Shown here: one piece after another, positions 14,051 through 25,140 of the stretch
Position numbering within the stretch: position 1 is the first letter of the stretch
Layout of the letters: each line of letters opens with the position of its first letter
DNA from: Talpa occidentalis
Lineage: Eukaryota > Chordata > Mammalia > Eulipotyphla > Talpidae
DNA length: 64,000 bases
Direction: 5' to 3'
Assembly (NCBI RefSeq): GCF_014898055.3
Contig: NW_023600993.1
Location: forward strand, 1,302,001-1,366,000
Program-made: the position numbers and the translations under genes
The notes under the pieces: generated by a model
The model's input: the letters and a program-made list of their open reading frames with translations, nothing else
What the model was told of the DNA's origin: nothing
Databases searched by the model: none

Positions 14051-15500
14051 TGGCCTGAGTTGGTGCTTCCTTGCGGTCCAGTCTGTGCCACGAACTGTCC
14101 AGCACTGGTCCTGTGTGAGCAGATCAGACCTTTGCCTTAGGGTGCACGAGGGACTGGCAATGCCGGTGTCGCTTCTTCAGATTATCACATGAAGGCCCAG
14201 TTGTCCTCAGTGAAATTTCTAGTATGTTCACATTTTAGTGTATCATCCTTAGGACATTAGTTTTAGACGTCTTTGTGGTTACCATGACTGTACTTGCACG
14301 CTTTAACCTGCTCGTTTCAGAATATGCGTCAGTTTCTAGTTCGGATTAAAGCGGCAAAGCCCAGACGATGGCTTAGCGCACATTTCAGTTCAGAAAATGC
14401 AGCTGGTCAGCTCAGCGTTAGGGCAGGGCCGACGCTGTCTCCGGGTCACGGATCATGTCATCCTCCTTTGTGCTATTTGGGCCAATACCTTGGCAGCGGG
14501 TCCCGCTGATCTCGGTCCAGCCTCATCCTGCCCAGAGGAGACTCCTGTACTGGAACTTAGAAAAGAATAAAATGTTGACCAAAATCTGAGATCTGCAGAT
14601 GGTTTCAGCAAAAGACTGGATGGTGAGATTTCTGCCTGCCCGGGCCGGTCACCCCACCTGCCAGACGTGGCAGAAGCAGCCATAAGCAGGCGTGGCCGAG
14701 GGCCGCACTCCTAGAACACGGTGTCTGGCTGGACCTGCCCGGAGGCCAAAGATGCCCAGCGCTGGGCAGAGACCACAGACAGACTCAGCACGAGTCCCAA
14801 GGAGCCGTTGTCCCAAGAAACATTCGTGGATGACAAGGAACTGCCCATCGAGGGGACCTGGACTCAACATCTCAGGGACCAGCTCTTCTCTCAGACAGAC
14901 TCAGTCTTCGTTTTGGAGCCAGCTGTCTGGCAAGAAGGTGATCCGTCTCCTTGGGTTCACTCAGTCCCCAGCCAGAGGCAGCTTGAGTGTCTTTTACCCT
15001 CTTAATCATTAAACATGCCTGGGGATCTGTGGCTTAGAAGCAAGTTTCCAAACTGATAATCTGATTATCAATCTAGACTGTCCCATGTGCATCTTTATTG
15101 GTTTTTTTTTTTTAATCCCCAACCCTGCTCACAAAGTCTTGCCCAAGGAGGTGTTCACAGGCAAAGCCTTAACCTTCGTAACTAGTTCTGAGTAATGGCG
15201 TGATTCGTCTTTTCTTGGCTTCTGATCATATTAGTTCCTGTGGGCAGTTTGGACTGATTGACTTGGCTTTTCCCTCTGCAGGGCAATGCAATGGAGTGTG
15301 AGTGGGCGCCGCAGCTGGTCTGCGTGCGCGTATTCCTGCCCAGGCCCGCCGAAGAACAGGCCTTTTTCTCTGTCTGGAGCATTTTTTATACAAAGATAGA
15401 AGTTACAGTACTATATGATGATTGCTGTAATGCCGGCAGCCCAGAAGCTGTCAGAGCACATGTGAGAAGTGCAAACCCATTACTGGGAAGTCAGAGAGAG

Positions 15501-15515
15501 CTTCCAGGGGGCGTT
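15501..15515 (+). promoter_or_regulatory. Candidate CTCF core motif
   Basis: CTTCCAGGGGGCGTT resembles the remembered core CCACCAGGGGGCGCT at about 12 of 15 positions. A motif read by eye only; such matches occur by chance in GC-rich DNA. Confidence 0.25.
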
Positions 15516-15910
15516 GTTCTCAGGTCAGCACAGAGCAGAGGTGGGGAGAAGCGGGGCTGAGGCCAGACTGCAGACACACCAGCCCACCAGCGTGGCCCTA
15601 GCGGAGGTCACGTGCAGAGGTCACCGGCAGAGGGCTTGGGACTTGAACTGGAGACACATGGAAAGCTGGGGGAGACTCCTCATCAGATTGCCCCCGGGCA
15701 TCTCCCTGTGGCTAGAGTTTGGAGAAGGGATGAGAGGGGCCGGGTGGTCAGGTATCAGCACATTGAAGCTGTCACATAGCTTTCCCGGGGGATCTACCTC
15801 AGGACGCAGTATTCCAGATGCTTCCTTCAGACAGAAATGTGCTATAAAACCCCCGGGTTGTAGACACCAAGAACCAGGTTCTGTCTCCTTCTCAAGAATC
15901 TGTTCTTGAA

Positions 15911-16169
15911 TCTATTCTTCACAGCAGCGCTGTGAAGCTGTCCGCAGCCTCTGCAGAGCCAGTTCGATCCCCGCCTGCCTCAGAGCAACCCACATGGCGC
16001 ACAGACCTCTCCTGTCTCGCCTGCTGCTCCCCTCAGCAGGAATTTCAGTCAGTCTGCCTGTTCTGTTCCCCACTCTGTCTCTGGTGAGTCCTCTCACCCT
16101 CCTGAGCCTCTGGCCTGTACCCCAGCTCTTGTATAAATAAAAAGTAAATCTTAAAAAAAAAAAAAAAAA
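15911..16169 (+). mobile_element. tRNA-derived SINE, copy 1, with target-site duplication
   Basis: Starts within the tRNA head (GCTGTGAAGCTGTCCGCAGC), with B box GTTCGATCCC near 15962, then the family body (GACCTCTCCTG, GCTGCTCCCCTCAGCAG, TCAGTCAGTCTGCCTGTTCTG) and a poly(A) end. It is flanked by near-identical 15-bp duplications, 15896-15910 and 16170-16184 (GAATCTGTTCTTGAA and GAATCTATTCTTGAA). The first third of the head is truncated. It belongs to the older 'TCAGTCAGTCTG' subgroup. Confidence 0.88.
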
Positions 16170-16719
16170 GAATCTATTCTTGAAAACGTTGGAGGCCATT
16201 GAACTATTTTTTCACAGGTAACTAGAGTTGCCACATTTTCATTACCAACAAGAAGTCTAGACTACTAATTCAAGGAGGAAGTTGATGTCATTTTAAAAAA
16301 TGTAGTATTACAGCTATTTCATTTTCATATTTTTGTCCTATTTTTACATAAATCTCACATTTCATTGCAAAGAGCTCACAGTGATAGTAGAAGAGAAATT
16401 TAGGGAAGTCCAGGATGCTGTTTTGATAGTACTCGTGAAGCACACAAGTCTGGCTTTGGATTTTTCTTCATTAAGAAAAGCAGGGTAAAGCTCGGGTTCT
16501 TCTCATGCCTTAATTTGATTGTTCAGCAATCTGATTTTAATTGCCTTGTAGCAGAGTAAGACAATACATATTGCACCCTGGGTGTGCAGACATTGCTTTT
16601 TCACAGACCCGTTCCTCCTCTTGTCTTCTTGAGCAAATTTTTTTGAGCTTACACTGGAAATAATGTAGCAAACCATCAACAGTATGTCTACACTATTATC
16701 ATGTGTGAGTTTTTTCCTT

Positions 16720-17455
16720 CAAGGAGGACAGCACAACATCATAAAAAGGAGAGATTTTTGAGGAGTTTCAGGAAACAGTTACAACCAGATGTCGAAATAA
16801 TACAAACAAGGCATGAAAAAAGGAAAATACAAGAATGCTTCAAACAGAATTAATGAATCTAAAACATACTCTAATTGATCGGAAAAAAAACCCACACAAT
16901 TGAAGGCCTTCGTAGTAGACAAACCCAAGCAGCTGGTCAAACCAGTGAGCTTGACTGGGGTGATGGAAGCACACAAATTGACTGATAAAGAGAAAAAAGA
17001 ATAACAGAGTGTAAGAGTGCTCCAGAATAATTCAAAGGGAAATAATATATATAGTGGGGGATCCCAGAAGGAAATGAGAAAGAGAGAAACGCTTAGACTA
17101 TTTAAATAAATAATATCTAAGAATCCTTAATCTGAGGAAGGAGCCAGATATCCTGATCCAAGAGTACCAGAAAGTTCCAAACAAGATCATACCAGATACA
17201 TTGTAATTAAATTGCTGAAAACTAGTGTCTAAGAAAGGAAACAACCTTCGAGAAAGAAGAGCTGCTACAAGGGGACACCTGCTCTGCGTCTGTCCTTGGA
17301 CCTCTCAGCAGAAACCCTGCAGGCGAAAAGGAAAAGGCAGGAAATACAGCCCTCAAAGAAAAGAATTTCTAAGGGAGCTGCTTTATCCAGCCAGTCTGTC
17401 ACTCGAAACTGAAGGGTGACAAGCTTTACAGAAAGCAGAAACAGTTTTCAGTGTC
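16720..17455 (+). mobile_element. Ancient L1 remnant, 5'/ORF-region fragment
   Basis: A-rich sense strand with the recognisable order of an old L1 segment: AAATTGCTGAAAACTAGTG, then CAGCAGAAACCCTGCAGGCG, AAGAAAAGAATTTCTAAGGG, CTTTATCCAGCCAG and AAACTGAAGGGTGACAAGC. These match remembered lines of the L1M-type 5' region, degraded by many substitutions. No frame is intact. Confidence 0.5.
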
Positions 17456-17484
17456 TGATTCTCTAGGAAATGATTGATGCCGCA

Positions 17485-17985
17485 TTAACTATTTTGAAAT
17501 CATCGTAGACTTGCAAAAACCGGTGCCAAGCGGTGCAGAGTCCCGGCAGGATCTTCACTCTGTTGATCTTTTCTCCACTGGGAACGTCAGACATAAACGA
17601 GTGCAGAGGTGAGAGCGAGGGAACTGCAGGGGAGCAGCGGTGCGCCCGCCGGTGAGCAGGTCTCTTGTGAAGTGGCCGGGTTCCCACTCAAGTCCTCTTG
17701 CTCCTCCAGAGTCTAACCAGAATCTCCCCTTGATTCGGCACGCGTCTCCTGCTGCCTTCAATCCCGGCAGCCCCTTTGTCTGTGCTGGCTTTGGTGATCT
17801 CGCAGACTCCGAGTCAGCGATGTTGTGTCATAATCTGTTGTCCGGCATTTTCTCAGCATCGCACTGATGTTGGGCGTTGTTGATGGGGAAACCCCACAAT
17901 TGCACAGCGTCAGGGGGTGAGGCCAACAGACTTCGCCCCTGGGATGCTGGCCTGAGCCCTTGGTTACGAGCGACACCCACAGTAA
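17485..17985 (+). mobile_element. Very old L1-like 3' region
   Basis: TTTTGAAATCATCGTAGACT followed by GCAAAAAC and a later GCGATGTTGTGTCATAATCT segment resemble the common mammalian 'non-coding L1M' sequence that begins with 'ttagacttacagaaaagttgca'. Similarity is patchy and only pattern-level, so the family and the exact borders are uncertain. Confidence 0.35.
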
Positions 17986-18491
17986 AATTATTAGTCCCCT
18001 TTCACCAGAAGGAAATAATTAGGTAATTTATTAAATGTCAACAGCGCTATTCCTTCTGCCTCCGTTTGCCTGCTTCAAAATGATTATCCTGGAACCACAC
18101 CCCCACCCCAGTTCGTGTAGTAAGAACTGATGCACTGTCCTTTGGAGATTCTCGGATAAAAGACTCTTTATAGCTGGAAATGATCACTCTATCACATTTT
18201 AAATAAGAACATAAATAGAATGGTTAAAAGTAGATTGGCACATGTGTTCACTTCACACCCAGAGCTCCAGGGACATCTGTTGTGGGTGTACCAGGCCAGG
18301 CCTCAAATCTGGTTGTCTCAGAACTAGCACTGGCCCACTTTGGCCTCAGCCAGCCTGATGAAACTAACAACAAAATACAGTTACTACCTCCTCCCTGCCC
18401 TGGCCGTGCACACCGGCTCCCGGGTAACCACCCACAATGAGGGTCGCGCAGGAAGTTTTTGAGCCTCCATTCAGCGTGTGCTGTTCGTGCG

Positions 18492-18544
18492 AGGTGGGGA
18501 AGCCGCTGCAGGCCTGTGAGGTGGGAGAGTCGCTGCAGGCCGAT
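18492..18544. repeat. Imperfect tandem duplication, about 27-bp unit
   Basis: GAGGTGGG-A-AGYCGCTGCAGGCC occurs twice in a row with few changes. It is too short to belong to a named satellite. Confidence 0.6.
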
Positions 18545-19227
18545 CCTGGGCCCGCCTGCTGTCTCCCAGGCTCCTTGTCTGATGTTGAAGTGGCCCAGCA
18601 GGGCAGAGAAAGGCATCCTCTGCAAGCTCTCCCGGCTCTGCCGCTCTTCCTGGACGTCAGCGCTCTCTGCCGCATGCCGCCTGCTGAGAGGGCGGCCAGC
18701 GCGGGTCTGGCGAAGCGAGCGAGGAGTCCTGAAAGTGTGCTGGGACCGGTGCCCTCCCAAGCTCCGGTTTCTTCTTTGATGAATGGGCATCTCATCCGAC
18801 CTGCTCCTAGGGGGGCTCTGTGAATTCGTGGGGAGCGGCTTGCACCTAGTAGGTCCTGGGGAGGGGAGCCTGTTTGTCGTTTAGCGCTGAGCCAACTTCC
18901 GTGCCCCAGAAACAGGCTTGGGTGCAAAGGAGAAGATTTGTGTGTGCGGGGGGGACTGGCTGAAGTCACTCCGTTTAATATGGGGTGGCTTCTGGAAAAC
19001 TACCCTGCTCGGTGAGAGGGCAGAAGCGTGTGTGAAACGAGCACGCGTGTGTGCTGCCGTCCTACCAGAGGACGTGGCCGGGGGCACGTGAGCCACGGCT
19101 GGTTGGCGTACCAGTGAGCTGGCAGCTGTGAATCTAGATTCTAAAGGCACAGGGACGTGGGGTCCCCTCCTCACGTGTCACAGGAGAGACTTCATGTGTC
19201 CCTGGGCAGGCCCAGCCACATATGTGG

Positions 19228-19410
19228 GATTTATTTATGCATACAAGAAGTGGGGCGCAGGCCAGAGTGTGGGGGGGAGAGGACTCACCGGAGGCAGAGT
19301 GGGGAGCAGAACAGGCAGATCCACTGAAACACGCTGCTGAGGGGAGCAGGGGGCCCAGCGGTAGATGAGTGTCCTGTGGTGAGGCTGGTTCCGTGCGGCA
19401 GCGCGTCCAC
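19228..19410 (-). mobile_element. tRNA-derived SINE, copy 2, diverged
   Basis: On the minus strand the tail (GATTTATTTATGCATACAAG on plus) is followed by the body segments GGGGAGCAGAACAGGCAGAT and GCTGCTGAGGGGAGCAG. Past about 19350 the head is badly degraded. No clear target-site duplication is seen. Older copy. Confidence 0.75.
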
Positions 19411-19716
19411 ACCCTGTAAACTGCTGAAGTAGGTGGACGCCCGCCATTTTAAAGACAAAAAGTGAGAGGATCAGAAATAACTTCCGCAACGATTCGGGTA
19501 GCACGTGTGTGGCAGCACCCCCGAACTAGGGCTGTTCCCTGAGCAAATGCGGGTGCGCGTGCCTGCGGGTCTGTCTCCCAGCAGGCCACTGACTCAGCTT
19601 CCGGGGCAGCCCGTTCTGTCTGTCCTCCTGCTGGGCCACTTGCGAGAAGTTCAGTTCATGATTTGCGAGGAAAGGACGCTGCGTAAGGACGCCCCTTAGC
19701 TTATATTATCTGTCAT

Positions 19717-19988
19717 GGTTTTTTTTTTTTTTCTTAAGATTTATTTATGCATACAAGAACTGGGGTGCAGGCCAGAGGTAGGGGGAGTGAGATGATTCCC
19801 CAGAGACAGAGTGGGGAGCAGAACAGGCAGATTGCCTGAAATCCACTGCTGAGGGGAGCAGCGGGGAGACAGGAGAGATCTGCTGCGCCGTGTGGGTCGC
19901 TCCCTGGCCGGGGATTGAACTCGTGCTGCAGGGGCTGGTGATAACTTGATAGCACGGAGACTTTAACCTCTGCGCCCCCCGTGAGGCC
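19717..19988 (-). mobile_element. tRNA-derived SINE, copy 3, near full length
   Basis: The plus strand shows poly-T, TTATTTATGCATACAAGAAC, the body (GGGGAGCAGAACAGGCAGAT, CTGCTGAGGGGAGCAGCGGGG) and the reversed head (GGGGATTGAACTCG, GGAGACTTTAACCTCTGCGC) ending at GAGGCC. A 7-bp repeat, CTGTCAT, at 19710-19716 and 19989-19995 is the likely target-site duplication. Confidence 0.85.
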
Positions 19989-20514
19989 CTGTCATAATTT
20001 GCACATTTGTGTTCGGAATCTTATTTCTGCTCTGATTAAGCAGAGGAGACTCTTTTCCGCCACCACATACGTGGTATGGCTCTCTGGCAGCTGACCAGTT
20101 GTGCGTGATGATGAATACGCTCGAGAGCTGACCTCCCCGCTCAGCCTCCAAATGAAAGCTCCGAGCCGACGGTGCGCTCCACGGCAGACCCCACCCCTCG
20201 CGTATTAGGTATCCAAGTGTCGTACGCTGACCTCTAGCACTTCCTTAGTTTAGGTGATTAAAAAAATGCCTGTTGCTGTCTGTGGTGCAACATGCTTCAT
20301 TGACGGTCATTTATTTGGGAGTGCAGCAGAAGTGGCCCTCGTCGGCACCGGTGGGCAGCAGGAACGCACAGGTGAGAGGGTTGCTAAGAAAGCTGCTCCC
20401 TGCTCTGCTGGCTGGAGCCCCTGAAAGCTTGCAGCAGCTCCCTCCTAGCACCTACCTGAAGGTGCAGGGGTGCGTGCAGTGGAAGGGAAACACGCCTCCC
20501 TGTGTCTAGGGCAG

Positions 20515-20965
20515 CCCTACTCAGGATAGCCCTGTGTGGAAGCCACTCACGGGCCCGAGGGGAGAGGAGTGGGCCAGGGTAGTGGTCTGTGTACATGATG
20601 GAATACTACTCAGCTGTGAAAAAGATGACCTCTTGGCATTTGGGACACATGAAAGGTACTAGAGGGGATGGTGCTAAGTGAGATATATAAGAAGGAGAAA
20701 GACAAATTCTAGATGTTTCGTTCATTTGGAATATAGAGAAACAAAGTAAAGGGCAGACAGACCATAACCAGTAGCACAGCTGGGTCGTCTGACAGTAGAA
20801 CCGAGGCCGCCAGAGTGGGGTGGGGGACCGGCGGACCGCGGTGGAGGACTGTGGGTGCCAGGTGGTGAGGTGTGGGGACATGCTCGGGGAAGGTGCGACC
20901 CTGTGCCTCTGAGTCATGTACGGAGTTGTGAACCAGTGTTACCTTGGCAAAAAAATAAAAATAAG
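20515..20965 (+). mobile_element. Old L1 LINE, 3' end fragment
   Basis: Contains the hallmark end of L1 ORF2: GATGGAATACTACTCAGCTG, TTGGCATTTGGGACACATG, GGTGCTAAGTGAGATA and AGAAGGAGAAAGACAAATTC, then a 3' UTR running to an A-rich end (GCAAAAAAATAAAAATAAG, about 20948-20966). The frame is broken. It is better preserved than the copy at 3838-4480. Confidence 0.75.
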
Positions 20966-21805
20966 CAGTAACAAATTCAAAAGCACATTTGCAACGTGCA
21001 CTCCACAGTAGCCAGCAGAAGCCAAGAGTGAGACGGGAGCCTTGCGGCAGGTCCCTTGGCCACTCCTCTGACGAGAGGACAGCAGTGGGGACTCAGCAGC
21101 AGTCACTCCCCGGGCTTCTGTCTTCTTTGCTGCCCACTTGTTCTCCCACTGAACCCCCTCCCTTGCGGCAGCACCTCATTTCTCTCTGTGCAGTCCAGCC
21201 GCAAAGATTTTCTCTGCTGTTTCTCTCAACAACTTGCTTCGTCACTGTCACTTTACCAGAGAGAGCAGTGGGCTCACGGAGGCTGGAGGGCCTGCCCAGG
21301 GCCAGCAGCCCCACAGTGCAGCGGGGCTGACCCCTGCCCCGTGTCCGCCCAGAGCCAGCCGACTGCACCCCCCACAGTGAGGGCAAAGGCATTTTTATTT
21401 GTCTTATAAACTTAGTGACTTCATCATGTGTGCTTAAGATGTGTTGAGAAGGTTCTGGAACAGCCCTTGGGCAAAACAGGAAGGCAGCACTGCTTTCCGG
21501 GGTGGGGCACGGGGAGGGGGGAGGCTTCGTGTTTGCCTGTCTCTGCTTCTGTTCCTGTTTTTATTGGAATGAGACTAACACTGGGGGGAGAGAATCTAAA
21601 GGAAGGGTGAAGTATCCCAGGATCCTTTTAAATAGGAGGCAAACTGTGTATTTTGGACCTAGAGCACTTGCGTCGTGTTCCAGCCAGCCTGCAGGGTGAC
21701 CACTTGGGAGAGTGTCCGTGGAGAGGTGTAATCGCCTTTCAGCTTGGTTTGGAGGACAAGCGTCGGCGTCATGGGGGCGTGGCACCGACGAGACTGCACA
21801 TTTTT

Positions 21806-22099
21806 TTTTTTAAAGATTTATTGATTGATTGATTGATTTATACATACATGCATACAAGCACTGGGTACAGTCAGAAGCACAGAAGGGTGAGAGAATCCAC
21901 CAGAGCCAGAGCGGGGAGCAGAGCAGGCAGAAGGACCGAAGGACACTGCTGAGGGGAGCAGCGGGCGGCAGGAGGGGTCTGCGCGCCATGTGGGACCCTC
22001 CTCCGGTGGCCGGGGAGCAGCCGGGGATCGAACCAGCACTGCAGAGGCCGCGGGCAGCTTCGCAACCCAGCGCTCAACCACTGCGCCACCGGGGAGGCC
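21806..22099 (-). mobile_element. tRNA-derived SINE, copy 4, young and full length
   Basis: Complete element in reverse: a GATT-repeat tail (plus strand TTGATTGATTGATTGATT), a body of the 'TTCGGTCCTTCTGCC' subgroup, and an intact head with a B box (GATCGAACC on plus) and A-box region (CAACCACTGCGCCACCGG on plus). Perfect 17-bp target-site duplications, CGAGACTGCACATTTTT, lie at 21789-21805 and 22100-22116, so insertion was recent relative to the other copies. Confidence 0.93.
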
Positions 22100-22807
22100 C
22101 GAGACTGCACATTTTTGAAGTCTCATCAAATTCAACACAAACAAGAAAACCCACCACATGAAGGAAGCGATTTTCAACAACTTGGGGGGTGGATATTCAG
22201 AGTTTATGTTTTTTCCGTCACTACAGACTACATAACGGAGGACAGCGAACCTTTGAAATGAGTAGACTGTTGCCGTCCGCCGTCAGGCATCATGACAAAG
22301 GTGACACCAGTCACCCCTGAGTAGGAGGCGGCTGCGCACTGAGTGCTCGGGACATGACCCTGTTCATCTCCTTTCCTGAACATGGGACATAAACGCAGCG
22401 TCACAGACGATGCCGCGGAATAACTTACTCTGTGTTACATTCTACCACCATGTTGTCTCCAGCGTTGTTGGCTGGTTTAGTCACGTTGGCTGCTTCTGGT
22501 CGCTGCTGCTGCGCTGGACACCACAGCCGTCCCGGGTGGGGAGAGCGCAGCCCCGTCGCGGGGTCCATCATGACATCCTTGGGTACCTGACCTTTCTGTC
22601 TTCGGCTGAGTGAGCCTGGAAGCTTTGACCCTTGTCGCGTTTGTCAGCTGAACTGTAGAGTGTATTTACTAAAACGGACAGATTACGAGGTATGTTTGAA
22701 TACTTTGAGAGCATAAGATGCGACAGATACGTGTGGTAAATTGTGATGGATTATTTAGAAACCGAAGCCGTCAAAGAGAAAATGCTCGTCTCTAAAACAA
22801 AGCACCA

Positions 22808-22833
22808 CAAAAAAAAAAAAAAAAAAAAAAAAG
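22808..22833. repeat. Poly-A run, about 24 bases
   Basis: An uninterrupted A run between CACC and GGG. It could be the tail of a degraded retroposed copy, but I recognise no body upstream. Confidence 0.75.
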
Positions 22834-22914
22834 GGAAATTTAAATGGTTTACTCTGGGGTCAGTTGAAAAATTATTATCCAATTAATAAATTCAGACAAC
22901 AGTGGAAACCAAGT

Positions 22915-22943
22915 CTGTGTGTGCGTGTGTGCGTGTGTGTGTG
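22915..22943. repeat. GT microsatellite
   Basis: An alternating GT run interrupted by GC steps, followed by a short GCCT repeat (about 22944-22958). Confidence 0.85.
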
Positions 22944-23299
22944 CCCGCCTGCCTGCCTTTCTTTTGACCGTGGTTACACGAGAGCCTGATTACCGTCATG
23001 CATAAAAGAAGCTAATAACATGACTCACGACCTCCCAAATCAAGGACCGGCGATGCGGGCACCCTGTGATCCACCCAGACACACGGGTGGCTCCCTGGCC
23101 CTGGGAGGCGTCTCCTGGGGGGGGGGGCAGGGACACATTTATGTTGCTTTAATAAAAGAAACATTAAATAAAACTTGAAAAGGCAATACAGTAAGTGATT
23201 ACTTAGTGGGGACTGAATAGTGCATGTGGACTTGTATCTTGGGACGAAATTTCAAAGCTGTTGTGACCTGAGACGCTGCCAGCTGGCCCCGTGGCCCTG

Positions 23300-24200
23300 G
23301 TGGCACGAAGCTGGCGACGAGCGCCCGTCGGTGGACTTCTCCCGTGTTGACTTGTGTTGCATTTCTGGACTGAGGCCGCGTTGGGTACGCCGCGGCGCGC
23401 GATTCCCAGGCGCAGGTTCGGTCCTCCTTGGATGCGCTGCCCCACCTAGCGCCGAGGCACAGGCACCTTCCAAGAGCACGGCCCTGCTGAGGGGTGTGGG
23501 GTGCGGGCAGGACGCCCTCCCGGCAGCCCGCCCGCCCCCTCCCTGGTGGCAGCCCAAGAGCCTGGCCAGCGCCCAGCCCGGGACGCTCGGCCCCTGGCAT
23601 TTTGAAAAGCGTGCCGGGGCTGTCGGTTGGCGCTACTTCCATTGTGTCGAGGTGGCCTCCGTGAAAACCAGAGTGGGTGCTATTTGAGCAGGAGGAAGTG
23701 TTGAGAAGTTGCCAGAGGGCGACACGCTGAGAAACCTTCATGAGGGGCTTTCCGGGTGTGTGTTCCCAGAAGGGCGGGCGGGCGGGCGGGAGGAGCAGGG
23801 GCGGGGGCTGCTGACCTCGGGCGCCCTCTGCCCGGTGGCGTCTCTGCGTTACTGGCCAAGCGGCCACAAGTGGCCGGCGCTGTTCCGCCTGGAAACCTTT
23901 GAGAATGGAGGGATAAGGGGGATGTGGTCTTGCCCGTCCCCCCCGCAAGCCCCCTGTAGGGTGGGTGCCCCCGGCTGGCCTCGGTGCGCGAGGGTCCGTC
24001 CCCCCTCCCCCCCCGCAGAGGGCTCCTGCGCCCTCCGTCTCCCAGCTGTCACCCAGGCTCCCCTCCGGGCTGCTCTCCGGGCTCACACCAGCCTCCCAGG
24101 CGAGAACCAGGGAGCGCAAGTCTTCCTTCCGAGCCCACGCCGCTCCCGTCGGGACGACATCAGGGTCACAGCCCTGGAAACGCGTCTCTTCTGGTAGTTC
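23300..24200. promoter_or_regulatory. CpG-rich block with a GGGC run, candidate CpG island
   Basis: Dense CpG (for example CCGCGGCGCGCG near 23390-23401) and C+G-rich throughout, about 4.2-5.1 kb upstream of the CNTN4 leader exon. It includes a GGGC repeat at 23772-23790. A 306-residue minus-strand open frame across it has no splice, start-context or domain support and is treated as a by-product of composition. It could mark an alternative CNTN4 promoter, but no TATA box or initiator can be assigned. Confidence 0.4.
23772..23790 (+). repeat. GGGC tandem run, strong G-quadruplex motif
   Basis: GGGCGGGCGGGCGGGCGGG: five G-triplets with one-base loops, the tightest G-quadruplex pattern in the window. 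More G-runs (GGGGCGGGGG) follow within 25 bases. Confidence 0.8.
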
Positions 24201-24954
24201 GAGGGAAAAACCGGTACAAGGAGAAAACCCGAGACGCTCATTTGAGTCACTGCTGGAATATGAATCTTCATTATCCAGGAGGAAATGGGTCGGCTGGCCA
24301 GACCCACGGGCGGCCCTTTGTAGCTCTCACCCGTGCGTGGACGCGCTGGAGACCGGGGCCTCGCCCGGGGGCGGGGATGTGGCCTGGGCTCTGCATTCCG
24401 CAGGACGCCGTGTGAGCCGGGCCACCCAAGCATCTGCTGACAGATTGAACACGGACATTCCTGCCTCTGGCGTCCCCCCTTGCCCTGCTGGCGGGCACCT
24501 TCCCCGGAAGCCGCTTTCTCCCGGGCTCTCTGCGCTGTCGGTGCTTCTCCCGCAGTGACTGGCCGCGCCCCTCACTGGCTCACTGCAGGCCTGGAAAATG
24601 CTCAGATCCAGACCTGGGGACGGTGGTGATGCTTTTTAAAAGTCCTGCCTGAGGTCTGCTGCGCTGCAAGCACCAGTTCGCAAGAAGATGGATGCCCGTG
24701 TGTCCTCTCACTGAGGGGGGCTTCTGGGGGTGCTACTGTACCCCAGACGGTGAGTTGGCGGGACCCGGGCCACCCCACAATCTCCACTCACCTGGGTGCT
24801 GCGCTTGGCGCTATGGACTTGGCACTTCTCCCTCCGGGCACCCGGCTGCCGGCGCGGCAGAGGACAGCCTGGAAGCAGAGGCAGTGAGAGAAGCGTCGTC
24901 TCGGAACCTTCCATCCTGCTGCCGGGAGCCGGCGCAGGGGCAGAGGGCGCAGCC

Positions 24955-25140
24955 CTCAAGCAGAATTCGTGGATTTGGATGCCGGCCCGACCCTGGCCAG
25001 GCTCTCAGCCTCTCGTGGCCTGATGCCCGAGGACACTCGCCGGGGGAGGAGGAGGAGCGTGGTCCCTGGTGCTCAGGGCAGTGATGGAGGTTAAATAAGG
25101 GAACGGAAAAGCACGTAGCAGGGCCACGGAAGGTACCGGA
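24955..25140 (+). mobile_element. Possible MIR SINE, degraded
   Basis: GAATTCGTGG..., GACCCTGG..., CTCTCAGCCTCTCGTGGCCT... and GGTTAAATAAGGG...AAAGCACGTAGCAGGGCC follow the order of the MIR consensus ('gaccttgggcaag', 'cctctctgggcctcag', 'gattaaatgag', 'aaagcgcttagaacagtgcc'). Highly diverged. Confidence 0.4.

Larger units (their letters stand above)
4500..15890. other. Long non-coding stretch without named genes
   Basis: About 11 kb of mostly GC-rich intron. I recognise no exon, RNA gene or well-preserved repeat. Items within it are a poly-C run at 12093-12104, a short direct repeat near 10440-10470, a CpG-rich patch near 11490-11960 and an AT-rich patch at about 13830-14050. The many short frames on both strands have no supporting signals. 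Confidence 0.4.
22120..23299. other. Non-coding stretch with low-complexity runs
   Basis: No exon or named transposon. It holds a poly-A run, a GT microsatellite and a poly-G run (about 23117-23127), with an AT-rich part at 22640-22900. Confidence 0.4.

Noticed and set aside
18364..18969. Open frame of 201 residues on minus
   Set aside because: No domain or conserved pattern; overlaps open frames in other phases and a short tandem duplication.
22808..22833. Poly-A as the tail of a retrocopy
   Set aside because: No recognisable body upstream and no flanking duplication.
23199..24119. Open frame of 306 residues on minus
   Set aside because: Lies in a CpG-rich block with competing open frames in other phases and on the other strand; low-complexity Gly/Pro/Arg/Ala content and no recognisable domain.
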